64,000 bases of DNA from Morella rubra. Lineage: Eukaryota > Streptophyta > Magnoliopsida > Fagales > Myricaceae. The stretch is from positions 3,213,238 to 3,277,237 of the forward strand of contig CM025856.1 of the NCBI GenBank assembly GCA_003952965.2. The letters run 5' to 3'. How positions within the stretch are numbered: the stretch's first letter is position 1; every line of letters starts with the position of its first letter. Positions 33,092 to 44,836 of this stretch are shown here, one piece after another. Both the position numbers and the translations under genes were made by a program. The notes under the pieces are model-generated. The model ran no database searches and had not been told where the DNA came from. It saw nothing but the letters and a program-made list of their open reading frames with translations.

Positions 33092-33857
33092 GACAAAAGG
33101 ATGAGTTCTACCTTTTGTGTATTTCAAAGACAATGGTTGACAGGTTCACAAACAATATATATTCATGAGTACTTGCTACTCAATCGAGTCAAACTTCCCA
33201 CTTCGAACCATGTCAACAAGGAAGCAACTCTAGAAGAGCTTTTTCTAGCAATTGAGAAATTAGGAAAGAAAGAAAAAGGGTGAGAAAATTATCCTGAAAC
33301 AATCCTCTCAACCGTTGACTAGATTACAAGCAAATTAAGCAGAAGTTTCCTCATACATGTTGTTTGTTGACTGTTCGTCTTTTTGGTAGATTACTTTCGA
33401 GGGTGAATGGGTCTTCGTTAACTACAAGAAATTTAATATTGTTTGGTCACAACGTTGCTCAACATACTCAACGACGCTTAATGGCTTTCTGTATATCACA
33501 GTACCCTTCAAAACCTCTATGTTTCTCTGCGTCTCACACGCTCTAGCTCACTTAATCTACCTAATACATTTCTTTTGTTATTATCCACTTCTTCATTTTA
33601 TAAGTAAACAAATTTACTAATTTGTTGTCCACTTCAAACGGTAACTTCTTACCAAATGCTGAGTTATATTAAGAAAAGTTGGTCATAAATGTGTCGCTGT
33701 CTGCTGATGTTGCCAATTAGTAAAATCTGGCTATATATTAATGGACCATATTTGAACCATACAAATGCTACCTCTCGATGGACATTTTGTTTGTGGTTTT
33801 TGCTCTATTCTTTAGGGTCGGATTGGTGACATCTTTCTAAGATGACTAAATAGAGAT
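33092..33857. other. Intergenic repeat remnants
   Basis: The part at about 33290-33560 resembles 41340-41600 (the CCGTTGACTAGA...GAAGCTGAGTGAAGA region), which are both eroded ZRK flanks. No gene was seen. Confidence 0.4.
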
Positions 33858-33875
33858 GAATAACCCAAGCAGCAA

Positions 33876-34643
33876 GAGGTACCATCGAAAAGTCTAGAGA
33901 GAGAGGGTCCTTCCCTTTAGACTCCCCCTCTTTTCTATCTTCTGCAACCCCCCCTCCAGCACTCATCCATCCTCTAGGGCCCTGGGCGACGAGAGAAGTT
34001 CCTCCTCCCATCCGACCCCTCCTAGTCGACTAGTCAAGAGTTGTTTCTTTGTGTTTTCTTACTCTTAATAATATCGGTGGTTTCGTTTCTTGGTTCTTGC
34101 TCCGATAAAGACAACTCGACGACAGCAGGGCGTTCTCCGGCGAGCACGAGCCCCTTAGTCGGTATCAGCGGCTTCAAATCTTCCACATCGTCCCAGTCCA
34201 GCAGCACAACACTGGCTCCTAAGCCTTATGCGCCACTTCTGAGGCGCGTGGATCTAACGCGCCTGGTGTCTCTTCCTCCCTTTTTGGCCGAGTTTCTCCT
34301 CTGTGGGCTCTTTTGCTGCAAGTGTTGGTTCAACTCCTCCTTCTGGCGACGGTATCCGTTGTTCTCGACGTGGTGGTGTTGTGCCCCAGGTCTTTGGACC
34401 CGGGTTGGGTTTGTGGATCTATTGGTGAGGCCCTTATGGCCTTATTGTACTAGGGTCTTATGGTCCTTAGGATTTTGGCCTTTAAGGCCTTCTGGTTTAT
34501 GGCCCTTCGAGCCTTTGAGAAAGATGTAGTGAACCTTGGTGCCCTATATGAACGTTTCTGGCTTTGGATGACTCTGGATTCAGTGCTTGTATTTCCCTTC
34601 CCTGTGAAATGAATCCACATTTGCTAGAAAAAAAAAAAAAGAA
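33876..34643 (+). mobile_element. Retroposed element with poly(A) and 18-bp target duplication
   Basis: GAATAACCCAAGCAGCAA is present at 33858-33875 and again, unchanged, at 34644-34661. A poly(A) tract (34628-34640) precedes the right copy. Homologous uninterrupted sequence lies at about 17573-17590. This is target-primed retroposition by a non-LTR machinery. The 768-bp insert is unusually C/T- and G-rich for the region. The 162-codon frame at 34041-34529 inside it has no recognised domain, so it may be a non-autonomous LINE derivative or a retrocopy of an unknown transcript. Confidence 0.8.
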
Positions 34644-34661
34644 GAATAACCCAAGCAGCAA

Positions 34662-35174
34662 ATAAGGTCACAATTTGCAAGTTCCTTCTCTGTGGCAGCT
34701 GCTAACCTTATAGGTTCTGCTGCTTGTGCAAATGTTGATGGTCTGCAATCATCAGAGAAGTGCATCATTTAGTTATATTGATGTTTAACATCTACTCTTT
34801 GAACATTAAACTACTATTTACAAGTAAAGAATTCCTATAAGCACCACAATGATGTTGCCAGCACTCTTGTTCAATAAATAATACTTGCTCTTTTTCCTTT
34901 TTTTTGAGGGGTGCAGGGGATGCAGGAGGTACGGGGTGTTGGGAAGAGCATATGAGGGGCTAGAATGTTAGATTCTGGGGAGAATGTTATAGGAATCAAT
35001 CTAAATTCTTCCTAGAAGACCAAAAGTCTTAATCAACATAATTAGGTTGCTTAAGTAAGCTTAAATACATACTTAACAAGCATTAATTAATTGAATTTTT
35101 TAAATAGAGTGAACCACCTATTCACCCCCTCTCAGGGCTTTAATAGGGTCTAAATAGGTTTTTTCAAAAATTAA
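34662..35174. other. Dispersed repeat (ZRK 3' flank type)
   Basis: It carries the CAGCTGCTAACCTTATAGG and AGAATGTTAGATTCTGGGGAG landmarks found downstream of ZRK-1 and near 41117. No gene was seen. Confidence 0.45.
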
Positions 35175-35230
35175 CAACTATTACAAGAGGCAACCAACGC
35201 CTCTAGCATCCTACTTCCATTCTCTAGGAA

Positions 35231-35268
<38 letters not shown>

Positions 35269-35426
35269 TTCTTGCCCAATCTTGACAAAAGATCTTTGCC
35301 AGAGGAAACCAGCTTCTCCATTAGCTTGCTTTGATTCTCCAGAAAAGTGCTCTTTCTCTTTGAATTTCCACCCATCCTCGTCATATCCTCTATCTTTTCT
35401 CCCACTGGTGTATGGGATCTGCACAA
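35175..35426 (-). pseudogene. ZED1-related pseudokinase fragment (N-terminal leader)
   Basis: The frame begins MCRSHTPVGEKIEDM and continues NSKRKSTFLENQSKLMEKLVSSGKDLLSRL, matching the leader of ZRK-1 and ZRK-3. A (CT)n run (35234-35264) then encodes an Arg/Glu repeat. Only the start of the second FLEN motif survives before the sequence joins unrelated repeat DNA, so the kinase body has been lost. Confidence 0.7.
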
Positions 35427-36107
35427 GGACTACTGGTTGAGGTTAATTTCTAATGCGTTCCCAGAACGGAGAGCAACAATTGGAGAAGAGAATGCTATTG
35501 CAGGACACATTTCTAAAAGATTCAGCCATGTTCACGTTTTGGTTTTTAGTTGATTTCTAGTTCAAGTCTTTTTTGTTTATCTTCCATTCAAGTTATTTGA
35601 CTGTTAGTTTGTCTAGACCTTCCTTTCTATGCTTTCCACTGACTTTTTTTGGAGGATTACTTTTGAAGTAATTTGACTGTTAGTTTATGCGGAATGTCTC
35701 TCTGTGTGTCCTATAAGCTCTACTAGAAGAATCCATGAGATCTGAATCATTTTCTTCATGACTCGATACTATACCACTCAATTCTAAGCCAATACACAAT
35801 TTGACACTTAACACACGCATAAGAGCTTGCAATTGTAGTTGCTCCTCTTCCAAATCCAATCGTACGTTGACCAGATCACAAACAAATTACGCGGAAATCA
35901 AGAGGGAAGCTGAGTGAAGAGTACGCGGAAAGTTTCTAATAGACGATGTTTGTTGACCGATGTCTGCTTTTTGGAGGAATGCTACCCAGTGGCCAGGGGG
36001 AATGGATCTTTGTTGGTCAACATACAAAACGTTTCTCTTGGTTTTTCTGTAAATTTTACCTCATAAGCATCATGCCCTTATATAAATCACGATCAAGGTT
36101 GAAGAAT
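35427..36107. other. ZRK-type 5' flank
   Basis: It matches the 5' flanks of other ZRK copies, including AAAAGATTCAGCCATGTTC and the CGTACGTTGACCAGATCAC region. It ends where MULE sequence begins. No gene was seen. Confidence 0.5.
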
Positions 36108-38180
36108 GCCAAAATTTAGCTTCAACCAGCCAAGTTCAGGGGGAGTCCAGATATCAGGCTTCAAGAGATCCACCGAGAGCCAGGCAGCTCGGTGTTCCTG
36201 AAGTCATCTGCTAATAGATTGGATAATGGCTTTTAAATTGATCTCCCTTCCTTCATGAATACTGGGCTCTTATTCAAAGATACTACTGAGTTCAAAGCTG
36301 CGCTTAAGCTATACTGTTACAAAATATTTTGACTACAAATTCAAGAAGAATGACAAGCTCCGAGTACGGCCGAGTGTAGGGGTGTAGCATGTAATTGGAA
36401 GATCTATGCTGCCTGGAAAAATGATAGAAAGGCCTTGCAAATTAAGACTATGTCCTTGAGACATAGTTGTGGGAACCACTACAATAACAAAAAGGCGGAC
36501 GTGATTGGATTGCAAGGTATTATCTTCCAACATATGTGACACTCCTACAATGTCCTTAAGTGCATTACAAGGTTGATTCGACGAGAATTCAATATTGGGG
36601 TAGGCAAACAAGTATGTTACAAGGCAAAAGAAAGGCAGTTAGGATTATTAATGGGAACCACGAAAAGCATTACTCGCATTGTAAGGACTACGGACTACGG
36701 GCGTGCCATTTGGAAGTAGAATCCGGGAAGCACGTTAAGATTAAAAAGGACGGTGACCATTTCCAAAGAATGTATATCTGTTTGATGCTTGTAAGAAGGG
36801 ATTTTTGGCAGGGTGTAGGCCAATAGTAGCTGTTGATGGTTGTCATTTAAAGGCTGGGTATGGGGTCAGTTGTTGGCAGCAGTTGGCAAGGATGGCAATG
36901 AGGATTTGTTCCCAATTGCCTATGCCATTGTGGAGGCAGAGTGTAAGGATTCATGGTGCTGGTTCTTAGACATATTGGAAAGCGATATTGGACCTTTTGA
37001 TTACAAAGGATAGTCATTTATGTCTGACTGACAAAAGGTATGGTTTATTTACATTTTTAAAATTTGTTTAATTCAATTTATGTGCATTGATTGACATGGA
37101 CTGATTAGTGTTGTGTTATATGTTATAGGGTATATTGGATGCATTCGAGATCCTAGTGCCTGAATCTGAAGATAGACATTGCGTGCGTCATTTGCACGCA
37201 AACTTCAAAAGTGCAGGCCACAAAAGGAAAGACATTCAAAGATGAACTTTGGACTACTGCAAGGACACCAAATAAGAACCAATTTGCTAGGCATATGGGT
37301 AAGATAAAGAAGATGAACCCCGAGGCATTCAAGTATTTGGACAAAAGACCCTGCAAATTGGTCACATCATGCTTTCAGGATAACAAGCAAGTCCGATATG
37401 CTGTTAAATAATTTGGTTGAGAGTTTCAATTCTTGGATCAAGGATGCAAGGGACAAACCACTCCTCATAATGTTTAATATGATAAGACGACAACTTCTGA
37501 TCCGTTTTAAAGTAAAACGGTTCGGAGCAGCCACTGCCACCACCCAGTGGTGTCCTAAAATTCTAAAGAAATTAGAGAGGAACAAGGACCTCGCTAGAAA
37601 CTATATCTGCCATTGGAAATCTGTTGGGAAGTTCGAGGTAGATCACTACTTCGAGGCACGGAGAGTGGTTGATATGACGGAAAAGACTTGTACTTGTGGT
37701 CGCTGGCAGTTAAATGGAATTCCATGTGCACATGCCGTGGCTGCCATTATTTTGACAAGCAGAATCCGAGGACTTCATACATAGGTATAGTGTTGGATCA
37801 ATTTTTTATTAGTTGTTAAAAAGTTTTATAAATAAAAAGGACTAACTTCATTGTATCTGAATGTGGTAGGTGTTATCATATGGATACATTCAAAGAGACA
37901 TATCGCTTTCCAATCGAGTCAATGCCTGGACCTAATGAATGGCCAAAGGATGACGATAACACTATATTGCCACCCCAATATAGAAGGCAACCTGGCAGAC
38001 CTAGAGTTGCAAGGCGAAGGGGACCTGATGAGCCTGATGAGACCTACAAGGTTACAAGACAAGGGTATAATCATGCATGCAAAATCTGCAAGATAGTTGG
38101 TCACAATACTAGGACATGCCCAAAGAAAAAGGCACAACAGACTTCAGGGGTAAGCTATGCCAACTTTAATGATTTATGAA
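36108..38180 (+). pseudogene. Decayed Mutator-like (MULE) transposase gene
   Basis: Protein pieces in order are: the MuDR N-terminal region (about 36280-36530, SWKIYAAWKND), the DDE region (about 36800-37020; VAVDGCHLK with the first catalytic Asp, and the SDRQKGILDAF-like junction split by an intron near 37040-37130), the frame 37398-37784 with LVESFNSWIKDARDKPLL and a SWIM zinc finger (CTCGRWQLNGIPCAHAVAAI), and a zinc knuckle (CKICKIVGHNTRTCP, about 38070-38120). Several stops and frameshifts separate them, so it is not functional. The left border near 36108 comes from comparison with the uninterrupted flank at about 32700. Terminal inverted repeats were not resolved. Confidence 0.8.
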
Positions 38181-39453
38181 TATCTGAATATGTCTATGTC
38201 AATTGATGAATCTGTAAATGTAGGATGTTGGGACTTCTCAGCCCGAAGTGGACCCACCATGTCCTACTCCACCTCAACCCCCTATGGAATCAATAGCTAC
38301 TCAACCACTCATGGGGCATACCTAGCGCACAGCAAACAAACCGATGAAGAAAATGACGCCTAACACGTCGTAGTGAAAGTATGTAGAATGTTTTAAGACT
38401 GTTTTTTGTATGGAAATTGGAAGTGATGGGGTTGGATGTTGGCTATTTTTTGGAACGGTTGGATGTTGGTAGTTATATTTGGTAGTTTGGACGTTGGCAA
38501 TTTTTTTGATAGGTTGATGTTGACAGTTTTTTGAACTTTGGATGGTGAATTTGGCAATTTTTTGTGCACAGTTATGGTGCTGAATTTCAATGGTTGAATG
38601 TTGATGATGTAAACACTTATTGTATTGAACTTGGTATCTTGTGATGTAAACAACTTGGATGTTTATTTCTATGTTTTTGCAAACATTTATGGTGCTGAAT
38701 AGAAGATAGATTCTCTTGGATGTAAGGATTCAAGTATTTATGAATTTAGCCATTTATGGCTACAAGACAAGTTCTTTTCGTTGTTTCATTGTAAACAGGT
38801 TTGTGAAATGGTTCACATGAAGGAGTTTGTGAAATTATTCGAATGAAAGTTACTTTAATTTTTATAGAAACTACCAATTATGAATGACACATTGGTATGT
38901 CAAATATCTAGTTGAAAAGCTGCAGGCCTGAGTATAGATTTTTTTGCTATTATAATTGTTGTAGAGAATTTGCCTGCTTGATAAATCCATCTAATTCGGG
39001 AAGGTGGGAAAGATGGGCAGAAGCATAAAGTATTTGCCATATGAAAAATGTTAAAGATCTTGTCAATGGTGGAGTTAAAGATCTTGATCTTGATGTTAAA
39101 CACGTATGGTAATTGAACTTGGTTTTGTAGAGCTGCTATGATTGTTACTTCAATGTTCTCTGCTATTTTCGATGAACACTTCTTCTAATTCACAGCTTCT
39201 TGTATTTTCTTTTGAATCAAATTACGTAGGCAAAGTGACAAAGTCAAGCCATGAAACAACCATACATATACATAACAAAAGCCATACATTTAACCTTGCA
39301 GTACAACAACCACAAAATCTATGCATTGAAGACAGGATCCTGTCATTACAAAAGCCAACAAGACATGATGTTACATTTAAAACCAACAACCCAAAAATGG
39401 CTCAGAAGCCATGAAATAGCCATACAAATACATAAGGGATAAACTAACTACTT
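38181..39453. other. MULE 3' region, no gene
   Basis: It contains short imperfect GATGTTGG-type repeats near 38420-38530 and A+T-rich sequence. No coding domain was recognised. Confidence 0.4.
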
Positions 39454-39937
39454 TTAAAACCACAAGGCCACACAAACTACAACCAGTGCAAATACCCATG
39501 AAACAACCAACGAAATCCTCAGCTTTCTCTCAATCTCTCTTCGCTTCAGAGCTTCAGCTTCCAACAACTTAATTTTTCTCATCAAACCAGGACAAAACTC
39601 AATTATCCGTTTGCAAAGGGCGGGGTCATACCAAGCAAAATAGTCACACGGAGGTGGCATCTGTAGTGCAGTCAACAGAGGACAAAATGTTGTGTAAAAA
39701 AGAGAGTTGAGTTTTTTTTTTCACTTTGACATTTAATCGAGCAGGTATACTTACCGATTTTGTACCATATCTTGGACATCCAAAGAACCTTCTTCCAAGA
39801 TTTCTCTCTGTCCAAGATGTCTTTAAAGATGCTTGGAGGTCACAGTTGAAAAAGTGAGCCTCAACGCCAGAAGCAAAGGATGCCAAACTAGATGAGTTTA
39901 TGTCTGTTAGTTGTTGAATGCTTGGAATTGGGTGCAA
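39454..39937 (-). CDS. GRF-type zinc-finger protein with C-terminal membrane segment
   Basis: Two exons, 39755-39937 and 39454-39660, are joined by a 94-bp intron with GTAAGT donor and ACAG acceptor. The joined reading is in frame and about 130 residues long. Residues 25-50 give the GRF zinc finger core (SLKTSWTERNLGRRFFGCP), completed across the intron by PPPCDYFAWYDP. A basic, probably coiled-coil stretch (EAEALKRREIERKLR) and a hydrophobic C-terminus (LVVSWVFALVVVCVALWF) follow. The first Cys of the usual C-x-C pair appears to be Phe, so zinc binding may be impaired. Small GRF proteins of this layout (At4g04775-like) are repeat-associated in plants. Its position 1.3 kb beyond a MULE transposase on the opposite strand suggests it is part of, or captured by, that element. 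Confidence 0.65.
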
Positions 39938-40979
39938 TATCAGAAGATGGGGGAATGGAAAAAAAAGGCACGAACCAGAGAAGAGGGTAGACGAAACTCT
40001 GAATCAGAGGAGAAGCTTCAACGTCGGAGGCAGATTTTGAAGAAAATGGGTATGACTAGGGCACGGAGAAGTGGGAAGCTTTTAAGAAAATGTTCTTTTG
40101 TGGGGATGAAAAGTGTAGGAGGGGTCAGTGGGTCACGCGAGTTACAAAGGATCTTGTGAGTTGGGTTTTTTTGTTTTTTTCATGAATAGTCAATGGCTTA
40201 CTTGGCAAAGGTGGCAAATATGTGGCATTTAGGGCTTATGTGGTTTATGCTCCGGCGACAATAGTGAATTGTGTTTACCCAAAAAAAAAGACAATAGTGA
40301 ACGGAATGAGGAGGGAGGACCATCGGCAAATGAGTCAGTGAATAAGGGGACTAATCTTATCGTTTGGGTAACACAGGGACTAAATCGATTTTCTCATATA
40401 CCACAGGGACCAATTTGGCATTAATTCCTTTTTCCAACACAAACGGGCTCTATTATACTTTGGTCAAATGTTTGAAATCAAATGATGCCACAACAAAAAT
40501 GAAGATCCTTCGCATTCATGTTGAAAGGATAGAAAAAGAGATCAAATGACTAATCGAACATTGGTCTGGGTAGGGACCAATAGAACATTAGTATACATTA
40601 GCACTGATGAGGAATAGAAACACACACATACGTTTTCCCTAGCCTCACCCTCTACTGTTCTTCGTCTTTGTTTTGATTTATTGCTCAGCTCCGTCCAACG
40701 AGTAAGTGAAAGAAGCGGCTATAGGGCGACGCTGGGCGGTTGGGAGATTGTGAAAAAGGGATGGAGCGTGCGAAGAAGAAGAGCAAATCAATTTGGGTTT
40801 TTTTTTTTTTTTTTTTGGGTCAATTTGTGAGTCAGGACAATGTATGGGCGAATCAGGTAGTTCGCGAGTCAAGTTCATTAATTGACATGGCATGTTAGTA
40901 GCCATTGAATCTTGAAAATTTGATTGTGGCCGTCCATCAGTAGCCATAAGTACCTTAAGTATCAGCATAGTAACCGAAC
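39938..40979. other. Intergenic, MULE-related
   Basis: A GTGTTTACCC end followed by nine As near 40270-40288 resembles the right end of the MULE MITE at 33082 and may be the right end of the larger MULE. A T-run lies at about 40799-40817. Open frames here have no recognised domain. Confidence 0.35.
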
Positions 40980-42010
40980 CCTATTAAGCTGGCATCTTCA
41001 TCAGTTTTTGCTCGGGGATTATGAGTATGTTGTCCTGCCAAAACTATAGACGCTAGTTTTCTCAGTTACCCGCCCGTAACAAAACACCTGGGGTAGAGGA
41101 GGAGTGGTTAGAATGTTAGATTCTGGAGAGAAGTTTCTAGTAATTGATCTGAACTCTTCCAAGAAGACCAAAGGTCTTAATCAACAGAATTAGGTTGGTC
41201 AAGTTATCTTAAATACATACCTAACAAGCATTAATTTAAAAGCCTGAAAGATAAAAATAAGAGAGAATATTTATTCTATGCACAATTGTACGACTAGTCC
41301 AGGGTTTTCATTGGGCAGCAATATGCAAGGGCATTGCAATTGTTTGAATGTTTCCCGACCGTTGACTAGAATACAGGTCAATTAGATGGAAGGCAAGAGG
41401 GAAGCTGAGTGAAGAATAGGCAGAAGGTTCCTCATAGATGTTATTTGTTGACCATCGTTGGTCTTTTTGGATGACTGCTTCCGAGGGTGAATGGGTCTTC
41501 GTTGCTCAGCATAGTCGACCTTGAATATTTCTCTTTCTTTTTCTGTATATCACAGACAGTACCCTTTGAAAACCTCTATGTTTCTTTGCATCTCTCTAAA
41601 CGACTATTATGTATGGAAGAGATGGATGCACTAATAAGAGTCATTAGTAGTTATTATTTGCCTAAAAGATAAGTTTAATTAAGTTCCAATCGTACCTAAA
41701 ATCTTGCTTAATCATGGAATGTTTCAGACTTCCTTTGTAGACTGAATAATAATATCTGACAAACAAAGGATCTGCAATCTTTCTTGAATAGGAATCTGCA
41801 TTAATTAAATAGACATATTCTTCATAAAGGTGGCAGATTAATTATCCTGAAATGAAACTTCAATCCCTCGTAATTCTTTTGTAACGTCGACCGTAGTTGA
41901 CCTTTTCTCTGCATCCTCATCCACGAATTTGAGAGTAAGGTGCAGCACAGCTTCCAATTGGCTCTCCATATATACCTGCTCCTCTTTCTCCTGCCAAGAT
42001 TCCTGGATCC
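40980..42010 (-). pseudogene. Scattered ZED1-related pseudokinase fragments
   Basis: Two separate pieces are seen. At about 40980-41080, read on the minus strand, is the RVTEKT-VYSFG region with part of the C-lobe deleted. At about 41850-42010 is the tail block (GEREEQVYMESQLEAVLHL, then ELRGIE) with a frameshift. Between them is dispersed repeat sequence including the AGAATGTTAGATTCTGGAGAG motif and an eroded ZRK flank at 41340-41600. These are remains of one or two ZRK copies. Confidence 0.65.
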
Positions 42011-42029
42011 AACTGACATACTAAAGCCT

Positions 42030-42380
42030 TGCCTTGAGGATGTTGTTCTCTTAGCTATAATTCACAGGTAAACGATTGATTGAAAACTACTTATTTGTGC
42101 CATTTCATGTACATGCCACCAATTACACGAAAATTCCTTGCTATCTGCCTTCTCGAACAGAGGGAACAGATATGTGTGTAGGACATAGACTCGGCAAGCT
42201 CAGTATAGCAAGAAACTTAAAGACTCTGTTCGCTAATGATAATTTTCCAACATAACAAGATTGCTAACAATATGGTTCTAAACTTGAAAAAAGTTACTTC
42301 GTACAAAAAAATAACTGAATGAAGAAAGTTGCCCAAGTGGAGGACATTTCGAAGCCACCCTCCGACTACCCTGTTCATTA
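42030..42380. repeat. Dispersed repeat, direct copy of 21.8-22.2 kb
   Basis: The CTTAGCTATAATTCACAGG start and CATTTCATGTACATGCCACC match 21865-22170, with a third, inverted copy at 28110-28450. It has no recognised coding content. Confidence 0.6.
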
Positions 42381-43189
42381 AACTAAAAATCAGTCAGACC
42401 CATGACTAGTGTGTAGAGAAATACGATATCAAAATCCACTAGAACAATCGATTCTCAAGTAGTGTAACAAAATCATACTAGCCCAAGGACTCACAATTAA
42501 AGTAAGAGATAAAAAAAAATAACTAGCACCACTCTCCACAAATTCTTCTCCTAAAAACTAGCGCTGCAAATGCATTGGATTCATCTATTTTTGTTTGGTC
42601 TTGAAAGATTAAAATCTTTTAATGATTGTGCTTTAGAAAAAAAATGTCTCGATCTTGAAAATTTTCTTAAGCATGACATGAATTTTGGTATTGATGGTTT
42701 GATTTTATTTTCAAAATTAAAACTTTAAAAGAAGTTGCAAAAAATATAAATTATACTCCAATTGAAATACTTAATCTAATAAAAACTAGATTTTTTTTCC
42801 AAATTATTTTATTGCATGAAAGAAGTTTTTCAAATTTAAAGATTATAAAAACTCATTTACTAACAAAAGTTATAAATTATTTAATAATATTGATTAAACT
42901 TGAATACAAAAGTTTAATTAGTAATTTTGCATATAAAAGCAAAAACAATTTGTTAGTTTAATTTTGAATTAATTAATTAATTGATTTTAATTTTTACATT
43001 AAAGGCCTCATTTTTATGACTTAATTAAGGCCTCATTAATCTTGCTTGTCACGGAATTTAGGGGGTTTCACTGTTACACAAATATATTTGCCATCTTTTC
43101 TAAATTGATATATTAAGAAAGTTAGATATGTGACAACTATACACACTCTTATTCATATTTCTCGTTTTTTTCCTGAATCCTACGGAACT

Positions 43190-43690
43190 ACACTGCAAAA
43201 ATCTCCGATTTTGGCTAGGTGAAATTGGGGTTTTCTGGCGGCGACTCGCACGTGACAACCAGAATTATGGTCACAAATGGTTATGCTGCTCCAAAATATA
43301 TTGCAACGGATAATGATAGCTTTAACAAACGCTAGTAATTTAATTTTATCGGAGAATAAATTCTATGACAAACTCCTGCAACTTACTTATATATATGTAA
43401 GTCCTTGTTGCATGGTAGAGCTAGCTCAGACATTTTAAAAACATTATTGGCATGAAAGAAAATTGAAGCAATCAAATATTTTTTAGTCAAGGAAATCTGC
43501 TAACATGCCTGCCATTGCACTACTACTCAACAGGTCATTTATACTTAAAGAGTGATGTGCATGGCTTTGATGTGATGCAGCTTGTAATGTTAACAGGCTA
43601 GGGCACTTATACGAGAAGGCCTAATGGGTAGCAATCTCTCGTTGAATGGTTAGACCATGTCTTTCAAATATGTAGGATAGTTTTCTCTAA
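43190..43690 (+). pseudogene. RLCK-VII (PBL-type) kinase relic, copy B
   Basis: It repeats the two exons of the 16.2-16.7 kb relic: AKISDFGLGE-like start, then [19 protein letters not shown] and PKYIAT, an intron of about 200 bases, then SDVHGFDVMQLVMLTG and TRRPNG-QQSL-EWL. It carries its own indels (for example, the loss of bases in the GGGG-CCTTCT stretch and near the second exon start). It is non-functional. Confidence 0.7.
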
Positions 43691-44104
43691 GAATTGTAGA
43701 CAGTTTCAGATACATTACAGCGGGTGTAGGAAGTAAGGTTAACAAATATCCATTCCTCGAGTAGTTTTCTCTTCTACAGGATATATACAAAAATAATAAG
43801 AAAATAAAACAAGATAAAGGCTATTTACATAATGAAGCAACTAGGATAAATAATAAACAGAGAGTCTTACAAGCTAAGAAATAAAACACAAAAGGAGGGT
43901 CAAAGTCCTAATACACCCAAGGAAATTTAGGGAGAGGCCCAAGTAACTCAGGGAAGCGTGCCTCTCGAAGGGAGGAAGCGGTCCATGGGACAAGATTGTG
44001 CGCTATATCATTGGCACACCTGTGAGAAAAGCAACAGCAAGAGCTCTGAAACACTGGGAGACTAGCCTTAATTTTGGAGATGATAACATCCAAAGTCCAA
44101 GTGC

Positions 44105-44817
44105 CAGTGACGGTGCTAGGAAATTTATGTTAGGATGGCGGAATATTTTATTATAAAAAAAAAATTATTAATATATACATACTTATATAATAATAAATTC
44201 TATAAAATATAATTCTTAGATAAAAAACATATAAATTAAACATAATTGATTGACCTAGGGACTTGTCTTATCATAATATAATAATGTATAATATTCTCTC
44301 TTTTTGAATTATAGTTAAAATGGTTTAATGGTGATTTTTAGGATTAAAAGAAATTATAGTAAAATATGAGAGGTTGAAGAGATAAAGATAAGATAAAGTC
44401 ATTAAGTTGTCTATAATTTATGAATATTATTTGTGAGAATTTTGTGTCTAATTGTATCATTTTTAACTTTCAAAAACTTTAAAAAATATATATATATAAT
44501 TTATATTGTCATTTAGTTGTGGTTTAGAATGGTTAGAGATCTCTAACACACAATCTTTTAGTTTTAAATTTAAACAGAGATAAAAATCTTATTAATTTTT
44601 GGGATTTTTTGAAGTTTATTAGAGGTAAAAATGTAATTTTAATGAAAAAAATTTCAATTTTTAGGATGGGTTTGGGATTTTTTGAACTTTAGGGGGCGAA
44701 AATGTAATTCTAATGAAAAAAATTTCTACTATGGGCATGCATGCTAGGATTTTTTTGAAACCATTGGGGTGTGTGGGGGGGGGGACCAGAGCCTACCCGC
44801 CCCTGTATCTGCCTCTG
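44105..44817. mobile_element. Non-autonomous hAT-like element (713 bp)
   Basis: The left end CAGTGACGGTGCTAGG pairs with the right end, whose complement is CAGAGGCAGATACAGG. The 8-bp flanks CCAAGTGC and CCAAGGCA agree at 6 of 8 positions. The uninterrupted target is seen at about 21740-21760 (GGATTCAAGGGCAATCC). The interior is A+T-rich without a transposase, with a G-run at 44775-44784. Confidence 0.6.
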
Positions 44818-44836
44818 CCAAGGCAATCCTCGCCAC

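Noticed and set aside
34041-34529. 162-codon frame with a hydrophobic start, resembling a secreted protein
   Set aside because: It lies inside the retroposed element, has no recognised domain, and is Leu/Trp/Pro-rich as expected from its base composition.
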